DNA of 64,000 bases, from NCBI GenBank assembly GCA_963932145.1, contig OZ010571.1, forward strand, positions 109,573,005 through 109,637,004, in the 5' to 3' direction. The notes under the pieces are model-generated. The model worked only from the letters and a program-made list of their open reading frames with translations. It searched no databases and was not told the origin of the DNA. The number at the start of each line of letters is the position of its first letter. Position 1 is the stretch's first letter. A program made the translations under genes and the position numbers. Below, piece after piece: positions 31,591-42,689 of the stretch. The stretch is from Acanthosepion lycidas. Its lineage: Eukaryota > Mollusca > Cephalopoda > Sepiida > Sepiidae.

Positions 31591-31719
31591 TAGTATTGTA
31601 TTAGTATTTCATTAGTATTAGTATTGTATTAAGTTGTATATTGTAATAAACTTGTTATTCTACATTTTCAGTTTTTCTCCTTGTGAAAATTTTAAGAAAT
31701 TATACATATAAGGGCATTG

Positions 31720-31885
31720 AAGTTCAGCTTGCCCAGGTTGCCAGCAACCACAGTGTCATCATTGTCACTGGAACAAAATAACCCAATAATCAACTGATAA
31801 TCTATATCAGACAAATAAAGACATCTGAAGATGGTCAGAGAGTACTTGGGCAAATTTATAATGATCAAGATGAGAAGTGTTCAAA
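31720..31885 (+). mobile_element. SINE-C-like remnant
   Basis: ACATCTGAAGATGGTCAGAG and ATAATGATCAAGATGAGAAG recall the 3' half of SINE-C. Strongly diverged. Confidence 0.4.
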
Positions 31886-31889
31886 TAAA

Positions 31890-33275
31890 TTAAAAGTATA
31901 GAATAATTTCTTGATTATATAAAATAAAATACACTTTGTAAAAGTGAAATGAACCTGTTAGTGCTACTGTAAGAACAAAAATCTTTTAAAAATAAATCTG
32001 GTATTATGTTTCTGCCTATAATTCCATAATGGTCACCATCACATAAATAGTAGGAGAGAAACTGTTTTTGTGAAAAGGTGTATTGATATTTGTAGGAAAA
32101 GCAGACACAAAAACAAATTCAAGATCAAAGATCAATATTTAGTCCTTTGGGCAGTGTGAAGTCTTATTGAAAAAAGTCAACAAATTATAGCCATTTATGT
32201 CAAATGCTTATAAAAAAGATTTGTAAACAAGTTAAACAGACATGTTTCTAAAATGACTGAAAAATACTGTGCATGACAATGAACAGTTGTCTAAATCTAA
32301 ACAAATTCGTAAAATTTAAAAGAAAATGTTAGACATTTTTTTCATATGCTTCTCAAATTGGCAGCTTCTTAAAAAGTATGAATAATATTGATATATGTAC
32401 TTGAAAACTTGTTTTAAAAATATTTTAAAAGAGTAAATTCTCAAAAATAAATTGAAGTTCAAGTCCTATATAAAAGTGAAAACCTGCTTAGAGAGCTTCC
32501 AGTATTTCTTTAAGAGAATGGGATATAAATTATCTAGCTGAAATATTTTCTTTCATTGGACATCTCATTCAGACAAAAATATTCAGATGTATTTTTATTA
32601 ATTTGCACTTTTCTTTCTTATATTTTTAGTAGAATGGAATCTTGAAAAGTGAAAATTAAAAAATTTTAATCAGTCTGAATTATAAATTAATTTTTAACTT
32701 ATTTAAATTTCTTATATCTATCCCACCACATGATTAAGAGATTATAAAATAAAGCCAAGCCACAAATCTCCTGAGATTCAATGTGATCATCATGAAAATA
32801 AATCAGTCAACCAGGGTCTCTTTGGAATACAGATTTGATTGTGTGGACACCATTTTATTTCAGTAAGGAAAAGGATTCTTAATTGAATATTCTTAGAAAA
32901 AGAATGTCTTGGAATAAGCTGCAAATTCTGCTTTTTGTCAAATTCACATCGTTTTTGGTTAAATTAGCATACCATTTAGCTTGTCAGTTTCATTCTTTTT
33001 GAAAACATTTAATATTCCATGAACTGTTTGATATGAAATGTTGAAAGATGATAGTGATAAAGACGTAATCCATTCAGCCAATGTGCTCAAGTTATTCACA
33101 TACCCAAAAGCCTGAGAATTAACTGTGCATGCCAGTTAAATAGGAGCCAGTTCTTTGCAATGTGGCTGATCATGGACATCCATGACTTTTTGTCATTTGT
33201 AGCTCAAAGCAATGTTCTCTTACTATCACTTTTAGCCAATGAATACAAACTGATTAGGAATGTTATATAATTTTG
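31890..33275. other. no gene seen
   Basis: Longest stretch here without any recognised repeat; AT-rich, no frames of note. Confidence 0.5.
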
Positions 33276-33279
33276 TCCC

Positions 33280-33545
33280 TCTTATCTTAATGTCTCTTGG
33301 GAGTGTCAAATTCGTCAATTTCCTCATTATGTGTTCCAGAAATTTCAACTTGCTTTTTCTGCTTTTAAGTATCCTTTTAATTTCCATTTTTCTTAAAACT
33401 TCCTAGTTGCTCACATGTTCTGTCCATGTTATTCTGAGTATTTTTCTGTAGAATCACATCTTTATTGATTCATCTCTTCATCTGTCCAGCATTCACAATC
33501 ATATAGGATGATTGATTTTACATAGTAGTTCAATATTAATTTGTT
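33280..33545 (-). mobile_element. RTE-type LINE fragment
   Basis: Minus copy: GAGTGTCAAATTCGTCAATT, TTCCAGAAATTTCAACTTGC, TAATTTCCATTTTTCTTAAA, then CATCTGTCCAGCATTCACAA, i.e. the C-terminal blocks of the RTE ORF in inverse order. Confidence 0.75.
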
Positions 33546-33665
33546 TGCCAGCTTCTAACCTTTGACTAATCAAAACAGTGGAAAGAAGCCAGTGAGAGAT
33601 TACTCTGAATATAACCTTACAGACTGTGTTAAAAGACTTAAATACAAAAACACCTATTGGATACA

Positions 33666-33667
<2 letters not shown>

Positions 33668-33700
<33 letters not shown>

Positions 33701-33875
33701 GAAATATAGTTTTAAGGGGTGCTATATTTATGGGAAAGTGCTCAATATCAGAGATAGAGTGTATATAAATATAAAAGTGAACACTGAAGTTAATGATTGC
33801 ATCTAGCATGAAACAGCCTGTCACTTCTGAGTGTTGGCTTCAATGTTCACTTATATATATATATATATATATATT
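33668..33875. repeat. AT microsatellites with small inverted repeat
   Basis: AT runs at about 33668-33697 and 33851-33874. Between them AAGTGAACACTGAAG (33774) and its near complement CTTCAATGTTCACTT (33839) face each other, and AGTGCTCAATATCAGAGATA matches 18.7 kb. Confidence 0.75.
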
Positions 33876-34017
33876 GGGGGATACAAAATGTTTATTTTCT
33901 TTCTGTCATCCGATGCAATAGAGTATTTAGTTTTACTTAACTTTACATTGTATTGTACAAGTTTCATATATCTAAAAAAAAAAAAAAAATTATTGTCAAT
34001 CAACTGTTATTCATCAC

Positions 34018-34215
34018 GATGTAGTGAACACCAACAATGTTTTCTTCAGTGGTGGCAATGGCAGACTTCAGGTTATTTTCAAGACTCTCACTTACCCTCC
34101 TAAATTCAGCTGCCAATTTTGCACTGTTGATAAAGCTGGAGTGTCATCCCCTAATGTAGCAACCTTGTCAGCATTAATGTCCTTGTGGGCTAAACACTTT
34201 TTCAGCAAGTACTAG
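34018..34215 (-). pseudogene. mariner-type transposase N-terminal (HTH) remnant
   Basis: The minus strand reads NADKVATLGDDTPALSTVQN then W, and after a one-base shift AAEFRRVSESLENN and ATTEENIVGVHYIVM. This matches the second helix-turn-helix and linker of mariner/SETMAR-type transposases (ALSKATVSRWAAEFKRGRES..DEPRSGRP). No catalytic domain follows. Whether this family mobilised the hairpin MITEs is unknown. Confidence 0.75.
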
Positions 34216-34219
34216 ATAA

Positions 34220-35035
34220 TACCAGAATACCAAATTTCTTCCATTTTCAAGAGAGGTCACTACTTACTTTCGAAGTTTTCTTTCAACAGTCAGATGTCAG
34301 TTTATTTGGAAAGAAACAATGTCCTTATTAATAAGTGCTGAAATTAATGCTTGCAACATTTTACAGCTCTAGCTTCACTCGTTTATAGTCAGCCCACTCT
34401 CATATTTTTTATTGTTGAGTCTAAAATTGAAATTGGAAGAAAATAAACAAAATTTTCTGCTTATTGCCCTTTTTACATTAAAAAAAGTTAAAAAATATAA
34501 CAACTCAAACTAAAATGCAGAAATTTCTGTGAATGGTTGAATATGTCAAAAGTGATTTGCAAAAGTTTGTGAAGAACAGATGAATTGATAGCAATGAAAT
34601 CAAAATATTACTTGAGAAGAAGCATTATTCCATACAGAAACCGTTTATATTCTCAAAATATCCAGATCACGTGATGAAAATCGTAAGCACCAGATGGGTT
34701 ATGCTTGTCCCTTTGATATATTGCTTCTATATAAGCAAAAAAAAAAAAACAACTTGATTTAATTTTCCATCTATAATTGAATGAAAATGTTTTGTGATAA
34801 CCAATGAAAATTTGATACTTTATAAGATGAAATGCAAGTGATCTTGAGGTAAAAAAATGAATCACTTTCAGCTGAGAACAGCTAGTCTGCACTCAAAAAG
34901 GTGATATTCATGATTAGATAAAGGGCCTCTATTATGAGCTACTAAGGTTACTCAAAGGATTGATTCAAACAAGTACTGTTCCAATTAAACCACTTATAAG
35001 CAACAATCATTGGAATGTCTCTAAAATTAGTTAAG
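34220..35035. other. no gene seen
   Basis: No recognised feature. Confidence 0.5.
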
Positions 35036-35039
35036 AGTG

Positions 35040-35400
35040 AGTCAGTGATTTGTTATTTATGGCTTATCAATCTTTTGCAGGTGTTTTTAAAACCAGAAAA
35101 TATTATTTGGATTGTAAGAATTTTTGGAGATAATAATGATTTACAAGTCCTACTAGTTAACCCATAGCTTGGGGAGAAGAGGTGGATTCGTACCTTTCTC
35201 AAGGGTATTTGTGGGTAAGTGAATACAATGGACCCAACTGGAATTGAAACTCTACTTTTCAATTTCTCATTCTGAGCCATTACACCAGCCACACATCCAA
35301 GCTTACAGCACCTTTTATTCCCAAGTCACCTATCTAAGTACTGACCAGACTTTATACTGCTTAATTTCAGTGATCGTATGTGATATGGCCATAAGCCTAG
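35040..35400 (-). mobile_element. 5S rRNA + tRNA chimeric SINE
   Basis: Minus strand, 5' to 3': a 5S rRNA-like head (35398-35301), then a tRNA-derived part (GGCTGGTGTAATGGCTCAGA; B-box-like AGTTTCAATTCCAG), then the core (TACCCTTGAGAAAGGTACGA, CTCTTCTCCCCAAGCTATGG), and a 3' tail (GATTGATAAGCCATAAATAA side) resembling the tail of an RNase H-type LINE at 36.47 kb. About 360 bases. Head order 5S-tRNA-core-tail matches the architecture known from deuterostome chimeric SINEs such as AmnSINE1. Confidence 0.85.
35301..35398 (-). other. 5S rRNA-derived module
   Basis: Minus strand: ATGGCCATATCACATACGAT, GAAATTAAGCAGTATAAAG, TCTGGTCAGTACTTAGATAG, then GGTGACTTGGGAATAAAAGG and TGCTGTAAGCTT. These align in order with metazoan 5S rRNA (ACGGCCATAC..., AAGTTAAGCAG..., CCTGGTTAGTACTTGGATGG..., GGGAATACC..., GGTGCTGTAGGCTT). 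About 98 of 120 bases, with a gap in the first half. Not a functional 5S gene. Confidence 0.85.
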
Positions 35401-35404
35401 TTAA

Positions 35405-36460
35405 GAAGGGTGTTATATTCCATCAGGATAACTCTTGATAGTGTGTTTTGTTGATGACCACATAAAAATTATTACAGGTTGACTGAGAAGTTCTTGCTCT
35501 ACCACAGTTTTCACCAAATATTACACCTTTGGATTACATTCTGGTTTCTACTGAATGTTTTTAATTAAAAAAAAAAAAATCATTTTCCTTGAAGGCTGGA
35601 AAAGGCACTGAGCAATTCTTTGAGAAATATAAAATAATCTGAAAGGATAAATTATGAAGTTGCCTGAAAAAGGAAAGAAGAAAGAGAAACAAAACTGTAA
35701 ATATATTGTTCAATAAATTTTTACTTAATGAATTAAGCTTTTGTTTCCATAATACTTCTGTGAAATTTCAGGACATCTATCAAAAGAATTACATATAGTC
35801 GAAGCATATAGTATACATGACAAGTTGAATAGATAAAACTAAAATTTCTCTCTTAAATATCAACTCATTACTGACTTAATTCCACCCATTCATGGAAGTT
35901 GTAAATATCTGAAATGTAAATAGAACCTGATTAAAATTACATTTAACTTCATGATTTAAAAGAAAATTCTGAAGTAGCAACTAATTTGTCCATTCTATAA
36001 TTACTGAATGCTCCTGTAAAACTTGAGAAGATGCAACTTAGCAGCAAAAATGCCAAAAAAAGACAACCAAGAACAAGTTTAAAATTTGTTCAATTTGCAA
36101 CCAAAAATGATTAAGTGTATTTCAATAAACTTTTAACACTTAAATTCCTCATCTGATCATGAAAGGTGTATAAAGCTTCATTGGCTTTGTGCAGAATTTT
36201 TCTATGTATGCAGATAGAAGATATTTAACACAAAATATAATGTAAATGCCTTCAGATTTCCCCAATGAAGCATTGTCAATTATTATTCATTTTCTGAAAA
36301 GCATTTCTTTCAACTGATTTCTGCATGTTTTTTGTTGTAGCTTTCAAATTCTGTAGCCATTAAGTATGCTTCAGGAATGAGCAGAAGTCAATATCTTTTT
36401 TTTTTTAATTTTCTCAATCAATGATGCCTGAGACTCATTCTTTATTATATCCATAATGTT
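35405..36460. other. no gene seen
   Basis: No recognised feature. Confidence 0.5.
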
Positions 36461-36462
36461 TA

Positions 36463-37021
36463 ATAGGTTGGTTGGTTCTTGGATTTAACGGCATGTCAAC
36501 TCCTATTTGGGTCATTTTATGCTGAAGCCTTGTTTATTTATGTATATAAGATGGTTGTATTGTATATAAGGTTGGGAGGCTGTTGGGTTTCATAATCTAC
36601 TGTATTTTTTTGGATTGCTTTTTCTTGTGATTGTTTCTGATTGTATATTTTCATAACTACATCCATGCATGCATATATATGTCTATAGACACATATATAC
36701 ATACATATACACTATTTAAAAGTTATATTTTGTTGAGGGTCTGATTTCTTTGAGAAAGTTGTATATTTTATCTGTGTCTGTATTCTTAAAAATTTCTTTT
36801 AAGCCTTTTCCACTGAGATATTTTTGTCTTATTTTAGTTATGGTTTTGCATTCCAATAGGATATGTTTTATTGTCATTAGGCTTCCATATCTACATTTTG
36901 GTGGATTTGTCTTTTTTTTTTGTGTATAAGAATGGGTTAAGTATGTGTGTCCTATATGTATTCTGGTTATAATGACTTGTTTTTTCTGAGAATTTCCAAG
37001 ACAATGCTTAATAGGATGCAC
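36463..37021 (-). mobile_element. RNase H-type LINE 3' end (jockey/I-like)
   Basis: Minus frame 37021-36716: PIKHCLGNSQKKQVIITRIH, IGHTYLTHSYTQKKK, PPKCRYGSLMTIKHILLECK, IRQKYLSGKGLKEIF, the zinc-knuckle-like C-terminus after the RNase H domain in many jockey/I-type LINEs. One of the usual Cys (C..C) is replaced. The 3' UTR to 36463 ends in TTGGTTGGTTCTTGGATTTA and CGGCATGTCAACTCC. Confidence 0.85.
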
Positions 37022-37380
37022 GAGTGGTGTAACACATATCAGTATGGGAAGTTAAATTGGCAAACAGTATTCAAATCCTGCATTAGTTCCTTATGTTCAC
37101 TTTTGCACAAATGTCCTTGGGAAAGGCATGAATCTATCTCTTCCCTGCCCAGTTATATGTTAAATAGCATAGTGGACAAGGTTATCTGGTATTGAGTGGC
37201 AATCAATCTGACAAGGAAGATTCTGAATTCAAAACTGTGGAGAAAGCAATGCAAAACCACCCAACTCTATTTCTCAAGAATGCATGACAATTCACAGATA
37301 ATAAAATAAAATCTGTGGAGAGTCATAATCTCTTTGGTCCTCAAGGGACATGATATTATAAAAAAATTGCTTAACAGTTA
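37012..37380 (+). mobile_element. tRNA-headed SINE with RTE-like tail
   Basis: Head GGATGCACGAGTGGTGTAAC, B-box region AGTATTCAAATCCTGC, core GTCCTTGGGAAAGGCATGAA and ATCTCTTCCCTGCCCAGTTA, then a 3' part TGTGGAGAGTCATAATCTCT and CCTCAAGGGACATGATATT that looks like the RTE family's 3' end (GTGGAGAGCCATGATTGCCA, GGGACATGGCACATAG). Confidence 0.78.
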
Positions 37381-37693
37381 CATTATCACCCAAGTTACAA
37401 AAAAAAAACAAACAAACAAAATGAAAGAAGTTCATTAAAAAATGAATAATGCTTTATCTCAGGTACTGGTGTTATGAACTTCAGAAGAAATTCTTTAAAA
37501 ATGAATGATAATTGATGAAGCTTTATCCCAGATATTCAAAGACTTACATCTATTGATGCACTTGAAAGAGATGACACATTCTTTCAAAGCTCCAAAAGAA
37601 TAACAAATCGAAAGTTTAACTTAAGAAAAAAAAAAAATTGCTTAAAACTAATATTTTAACAATTTACAATTATTTCTTTTATTTCATTTACTA

Positions 37694-37778
37694 CAGTGTG
37701 ACCCGGATATAAGAGAAACCCGGATATAAGAGACTCCTTCTCCGGTCCCAACAACTCTCTTCTATCCGGGTTACACTG
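37694..37778. mobile_element. pogo/Tigger-like MITE, 85 bp
   Basis: CAGTGTGACCCGGATATAAG at the left and, inverted, CAGTGTAACCCGGATAGAAG at the right, flanked by TA on both sides. The ends match the pogo/Tigger style (CAGT..AACCC). Internal AACCCGGATATAAGAG repeats the end once more. Confidence 0.88.
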
Positions 37779-37784
37779 TATATA

Positions 37785-39095
37785 TTATATTGCATTCTAT
37801 ATAATTTTGATTATATTTATTTGTATTTATTGTAACATAACAATGATGTATAGTAACTTATGAAGGTTTATTTGACTCATTCAGTTTTAATGGGAAAAAA
37901 TGTTTATTTTATTGTGATGAATGGTTACAAGTGGGGGAGGAGATAGGACAAGCTTATTTTATTACCACATATCTATTGATTATTATTATTATTTTTCAAC
38001 TTTTTCACAGTTTTCATTTTTTTTTTCTCTATTAGTTTTTATTTTTGTACAACTGTCTTGATCATTTGTCTTTTTGTTTTGCTTGCCTAAAGTTATATTT
38101 ATCAATTTTGCCATATCTCCTCTCGTTTATTTTTGTCAATTGATAATTCAGGTGTTAGTTCTGTCAAAAAGGTTGTATAGATTATTTTTAATGTTATTTA
38201 ATATTATTAGTGTAAATAAATGATATATAGTGAGACTGGAGAAGAAAAAGAAAATATATTGCTTATCTGAAGCATAACTACTGATTATTATACAAACATC
38301 TTGTGTAATGGTCATCAATAAGGTTGCAAGCATTTTCTTAATATCTTTGCATACATGTTCTGGCTATGATTCCTGATTTCCCTACTATTATAAACATAAT
38401 CCTATTCTTCATATACCATTCTTTACTCATCTCTCGGGCTAGGTCATGGTTATTTTCTCACTCTCCTTCACATTTACTGTGTGATCTGCCATCACGGTTA
38501 TATCCTAACTCTAGCAGATCATTTTTCATTTGTGGTTAGTTACTAAGATTTTCTTTACTGGAAACTTTGGAATAAAGAAACTGACTCAAGGATATAAAAT
38601 AAATATCTTTATTTGTTTGAGAGTGAGTCCTTTGATATTCAATGTCACAAAAATGTTCATTTATAAGGTGGATCTTTGTAACTTGGAGAAAGTCTGGTCC
38701 TGATAGTTTTGAAGTCAGACTATGTTTGGAGTAGTAGTAATATTATTAGAAATAGGTCAGTGTCAATCTGCTGTATTTTTCTTGGCCCTAAGCAGGGTAG
38801 ACATAACATTAGCAGATGATCTCTTAACTACTTCTTCATGTGTCATGCATGGCTGATTTCTCTGGAGGCTGCATCTCTGTCACTATCATTGACCTTTTTG
38901 TCAACTAGCTTAGCTGTGAGACCATATCCTTTTGACCAGGCCCAGGAGATTCTGGTGTGAACCTTGGTTTAAGCTAAAATATCTCTATGTTAAATTTTTT
39001 TTATTGACCAAAATTATTTTATTTTTTGGTGTTCCTTTCTTTTGCATCTTTTTTTAATAACAAAAATTATGCATTGAACCTCCTTGATTTTTGTT
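37785..39095. other. no gene seen
   Basis: No recognised repeat or frame. The part after 38580 may belong to the fossil that follows, but I cannot show it. Confidence 0.4.
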
Positions 39096-39099
39096 AGTT

Positions 39100-40405
39100 T
39101 TCAGTCACAGATTAGTAGGCTCTGTTCCCATAAAAAACTTCTGGCATTTTTTGGCCGGGTTCAGACTTCTCTTCTTCCTCTTTTTATTTGAGGTTCACCT
39201 TCTCATTAGTTGAGAGAGAAGTTTATAGAGAGAGAGAGAAAGAGATAAGGGTTTTAAAGAAAACTGCAAATGCTTTATTTTAATTCTTTTTATTTTTGCT
39301 TCCATATTTTATTTTTATTGGGACTCACAACCCCTTATTTATTACTGATCAGATTCAATCTTCTTGCTTGGATGGAGTGTCAAAGGTTGAACTTTAATGG
39401 TGGTAGTAAGAAAGAAGATAAACAGAAAGTAACTATCACCATCTTAGAATCTTCACAGACTGTTGTCTGTACTGTTCCTATGCTTCCTTGAATTTCTAAC
39501 TTATCTAATTTTAGTTCTACTATTATTACTATATTTAACCTTCATCAATTGGCATGGATAAAAAACAATTTTCTACTCCATGGCATTCCAACACAAAATC
39601 CCCTTCTTTTTTAAGTACACTCGCAAGAACTTTCCAGTCAATATATATATTTCTTTTGATAATAGACTTTATTACCAGAGTATTATCTACCACATCTGCA
39701 TAAATGTACACATTAAGCCTAGGGTCTCCTTTGATCTTTTCACAATACTGTGCAGTAGTTTTGTTGTAGATTGTGCGATGTATCCACATTCTGGTGTATA
39801 ATGTCAAAGAATTAAAACCTCTACAGTTAGAAGCTCACCATCTAAAACTGAAGAAAGATTAGAATTAAAACCAAATACTAACTGATTTAGACTAAAACTT
39901 ACATTATTTTGTAACAAGTTCTTAACACTTATTACACATCCAAGTGCTAGTTTGTGTTCACTTTTCATGTGTGTTAGTCCTGTAGTGAGTTCTGATAAAA
40001 ATAAAATACATAAACAAAAATAAAAAGAATTCAAATTAAAATAAGGTATTTGTGCTTTCCTTTAAAACCCTTATTTCTTTCTCTCTCCTTACTTCTCTCA
40101 ATTAATTTAATTCTCTCAAATCCAGCAGACATTAATAGCTTAAACAAAAAAAAATAAATAAATGTAGTTTTCTTCTATAGGAAGTCCTTAAAAATATAAT
40201 ATATAAACAATAATAAAAAGAATTCAAATTAAAATGAGGCATTTACACTTTCCTTTAAAACCCTTATCTCTTTCTTTCTCTAACTCTGAAATTCTCTTTC
40301 TATACTTCTCTCAAAGAACAAGAGGGCAACCTTCAAATAAAAAGAGGAATAAAAAGAAAAAACTGAGCCTGGTTGAAAAATGCCGGAAGTTTGCAGGAGC
40401 AAAGC
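39100..40405 (-). mobile_element. LTR-retrotransposon-type integrase fossil with inverted flanks
   Basis: Two minus-strand pieces (40034-39804 and 39807-39535) show the end of a Gypsy-type integrase/pol: NQLVFGFNSNLSSVL and WKVLASVLKKEGDFVLECHG (GPY/F-module-like). They are enclosed by long inverted copies of one sequence (about 39125-39320 and 40190-40405; CTTTAAAACCCTTATCTCTT side), and a third partial copy lies at about 39990-40130. Could be remains of inverted Gypsy-type elements or of a Ginger-type integrase transposon. Broken and old. Confidence 0.6.
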
Positions 40406-40409
40406 CTAC

Positions 40410-41730
40410 TTATTTGGGACTGAAGAATTACCACAATGGTGACCTCCTGATGTGAATGCACAAATTGAAGTCACCAGAACTTTAGACACGCCAAAAATTC
40501 ACAGGAGAAAGGAACAAGAAACAACTCAAAATTTCAGCATAAAAAGAAGGCTTCATCAGACTGAGAAGTAAGTCAATAAAACAAGTCATCATCAAGAAGA
40601 CCTTATCAAACCAGCTAACAACAAACTTCCCTTATTGTTCTATCTATATTTTTTCCCAGTCTACCATACCATAAAAAAACATGTCATTAGAAATGCTAAT
40701 TCAGCAGGTCAGCACTAAATCTACCCAATTTATGGAAATGAACATGGCAAGTTGATTCACTATCATAGAAGCACAGTTTCACCTCTTAAAAGTTACATTT
40801 GAGGATACAAATTATATAAAGTAATAATTGCAATACCACCTATATCCCTGTCTTGTAGAATCTCTCTTCCACTAAGTAGGCTATTCCACAATGCCATCAC
40901 TGAATGGTAATTCATCTACTGTTTTTATGTCTAGATTTTATTTATTTCTCTATATTTATCATTAAAGTATTATCCTACATTATTGTATAAAAACATCATT
41001 GGTACACCAAAATATACTATCCATATTAGATAAATGCATCACACTATTTCATCTTGTAAAATCAAACAAGATACAGAGTATCTTCTGGCTAAATCAATCA
41101 TGAACAGAATCCAAGATTTGCTATGTACATAAATCCTTTAAGTCTATTCATACAACTTGATTAAATTGATCTGCTAAGTGCATACCCAGAGCTGGAGACA
41201 AAGGACAATGTTTATATGCATACACTGCAAGATAAACAGTACTTACCTTTTCTTCAGGAATTCATTATTAAATATTTTTTTTTACTCTCCTTAACAAGTC
41301 TACTTAACTTTTCTTTTAATACAGGACAAAATTGTTTAATTTCCTTGCCTTCTTGGGTTACAGATTTTATAGTAGATTTGTGTAACTTTTAATCTTTCAC
41401 TAACAATGTTTGACATTTCTAAAATAGGACATAGTGATACATTGTATAGCTTTGAAGTGATGGTAATATCAGTTCAACAATTCCTTATGCCAAAGAAGAG
41501 ACTAATTATCTGGGATCTGTTATCTTACTTAATGTTTCAGGTACCAGTTAATTTTTTGTTACCTGAATCAACTATTTAGATTGACAGTTGATACTTGCTA
41601 TATGGTTTTCACCGTGAATAAAATTAATACCTTCTTGCAAAAACCCATTTTAAGTGATACAAAACAACTGTGATTGGGATCATCGTACTATTGTAAACTC
41701 CACAGTCCTTTCATTAGCAGCATATTATTT
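40410..41730. other. no gene seen
   Basis: No recognised feature. Confidence 0.5.
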
Positions 41731-41734
41731 GCTC

Positions 41735-41835
41735 TGCCAGGGCTATGTATGGTTTTGAATTCTGAGTTATCATTCTTCAAGACTGTTTGCCAATTATGGA
41801 TGCATGGTTGGTATAATAGATTGTAGTTCGAAATT
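41735..41835. repeat. unclassified dispersed repeat
   Basis: Partner of 8785-8895 (TATGGTTTTGAATTCTGAGT, CAAGACTGTTTGCC). Confidence 0.5.
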
Positions 41836-41927
41836 AAAGTTCAGAGAGTTGAGTTAAAAAAAAACAGTCAAGTTTGTTATATTACCCTTATTAGAGCAGA
41901 CTGATCCCTCTATACCATTTTATAGGG

Positions 41928-41929
<2 letters not shown>

Positions 41930-41962
<33 letters not shown>

Positions 41963-41990
41963 TATATATAGAGAGAGAGAGAGAGAGAGG
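41930..41990. repeat. (TA)n(GA)n microsatellite
   Basis: TA run then GA run, as at 413-458. Confidence 0.95.
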
Positions 41991-42003
41991 ATTACCCAAA
42001 TTA

Positions 42004-42465
42004 GGAAATTTTAAAGCAGCTTTCTTTTTTTGTGAAAGCTTCATTTTCTTTTGCAACACTGTAGAGTCAGTTTTAATGTATGGTGCCACTGCTTGGACAT
42101 TAAATAAAAACCTTGAATCTCAGCTTGATGGAACCTACACTCAGATGAAGAGAGCTATACATAACATCTCTTGGTGATAACATCCGACTAAATCACATCT
42201 CTATTGACCCATCCCTGATATTTCTACAATCTTACATGAATGCAAAATGCACTTTGCTAACAAAGCAAAACAAGAGCTTGCAACTGATTACTTCTTTAGA
42301 CACCTAGCCATGGCACAAGACAGGTTGGTTGCCCAGCAACTATCTACATTGACCAACAATGTAATGACATGGGATGCCACCTTAATGACGTTCCAACCTT
42401 GATGCAGGACTGTGGGGGTTGGTGTGATAGACTCATGAATGTCTGAGCTAGCTCAAATGAATATA
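42004..42465 (+). mobile_element. LINE fragment, further family (RT C-terminus)
   Basis: Plus strand: CNTVESVLMYGATAWTLNKN, LESQLDGTYTQMKRAIHNIS, then (after a shift) TKQELATDYFFRHLAMAQD-like text and VDQLTNDMGC-like text, PTLMQDCGGW and MNV-ASSNEY. The pattern (ESVLMYGATAWTLTKSLESKLDGTYTRMLRA) is a known LINE C-terminus in invertebrate genomes. Several stops. The 3' side ends in an A-rich AATATATAAAAAAAATAAAG. Confidence 0.8.
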
Positions 42466-42689
42466 TAAAAAAAATAAAGTAGCTTTCTTAGAATTCAATT
42501 AAGATAATTCTTTACTTGCTTTATATCACATTTTTACAGTTTCATGTGTTCCTCTTTTGCTAACATTGTTTTCATAGATTATATCTGGCCTTATTGTGAA
42601 GCAAGCCACATCATTTGTTCACATTTCTAGCTAGTTTCCTCTTCTGTGGGCACGTTATCAGTTTTCCTTTCCATATGATTTGAAGCTAT

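Noticed and set aside
35301-35398. Functional 5S rRNA gene
   Set aside because: Shortened by about 20 bases, diverged, and joined to a SINE body in at least four copies.
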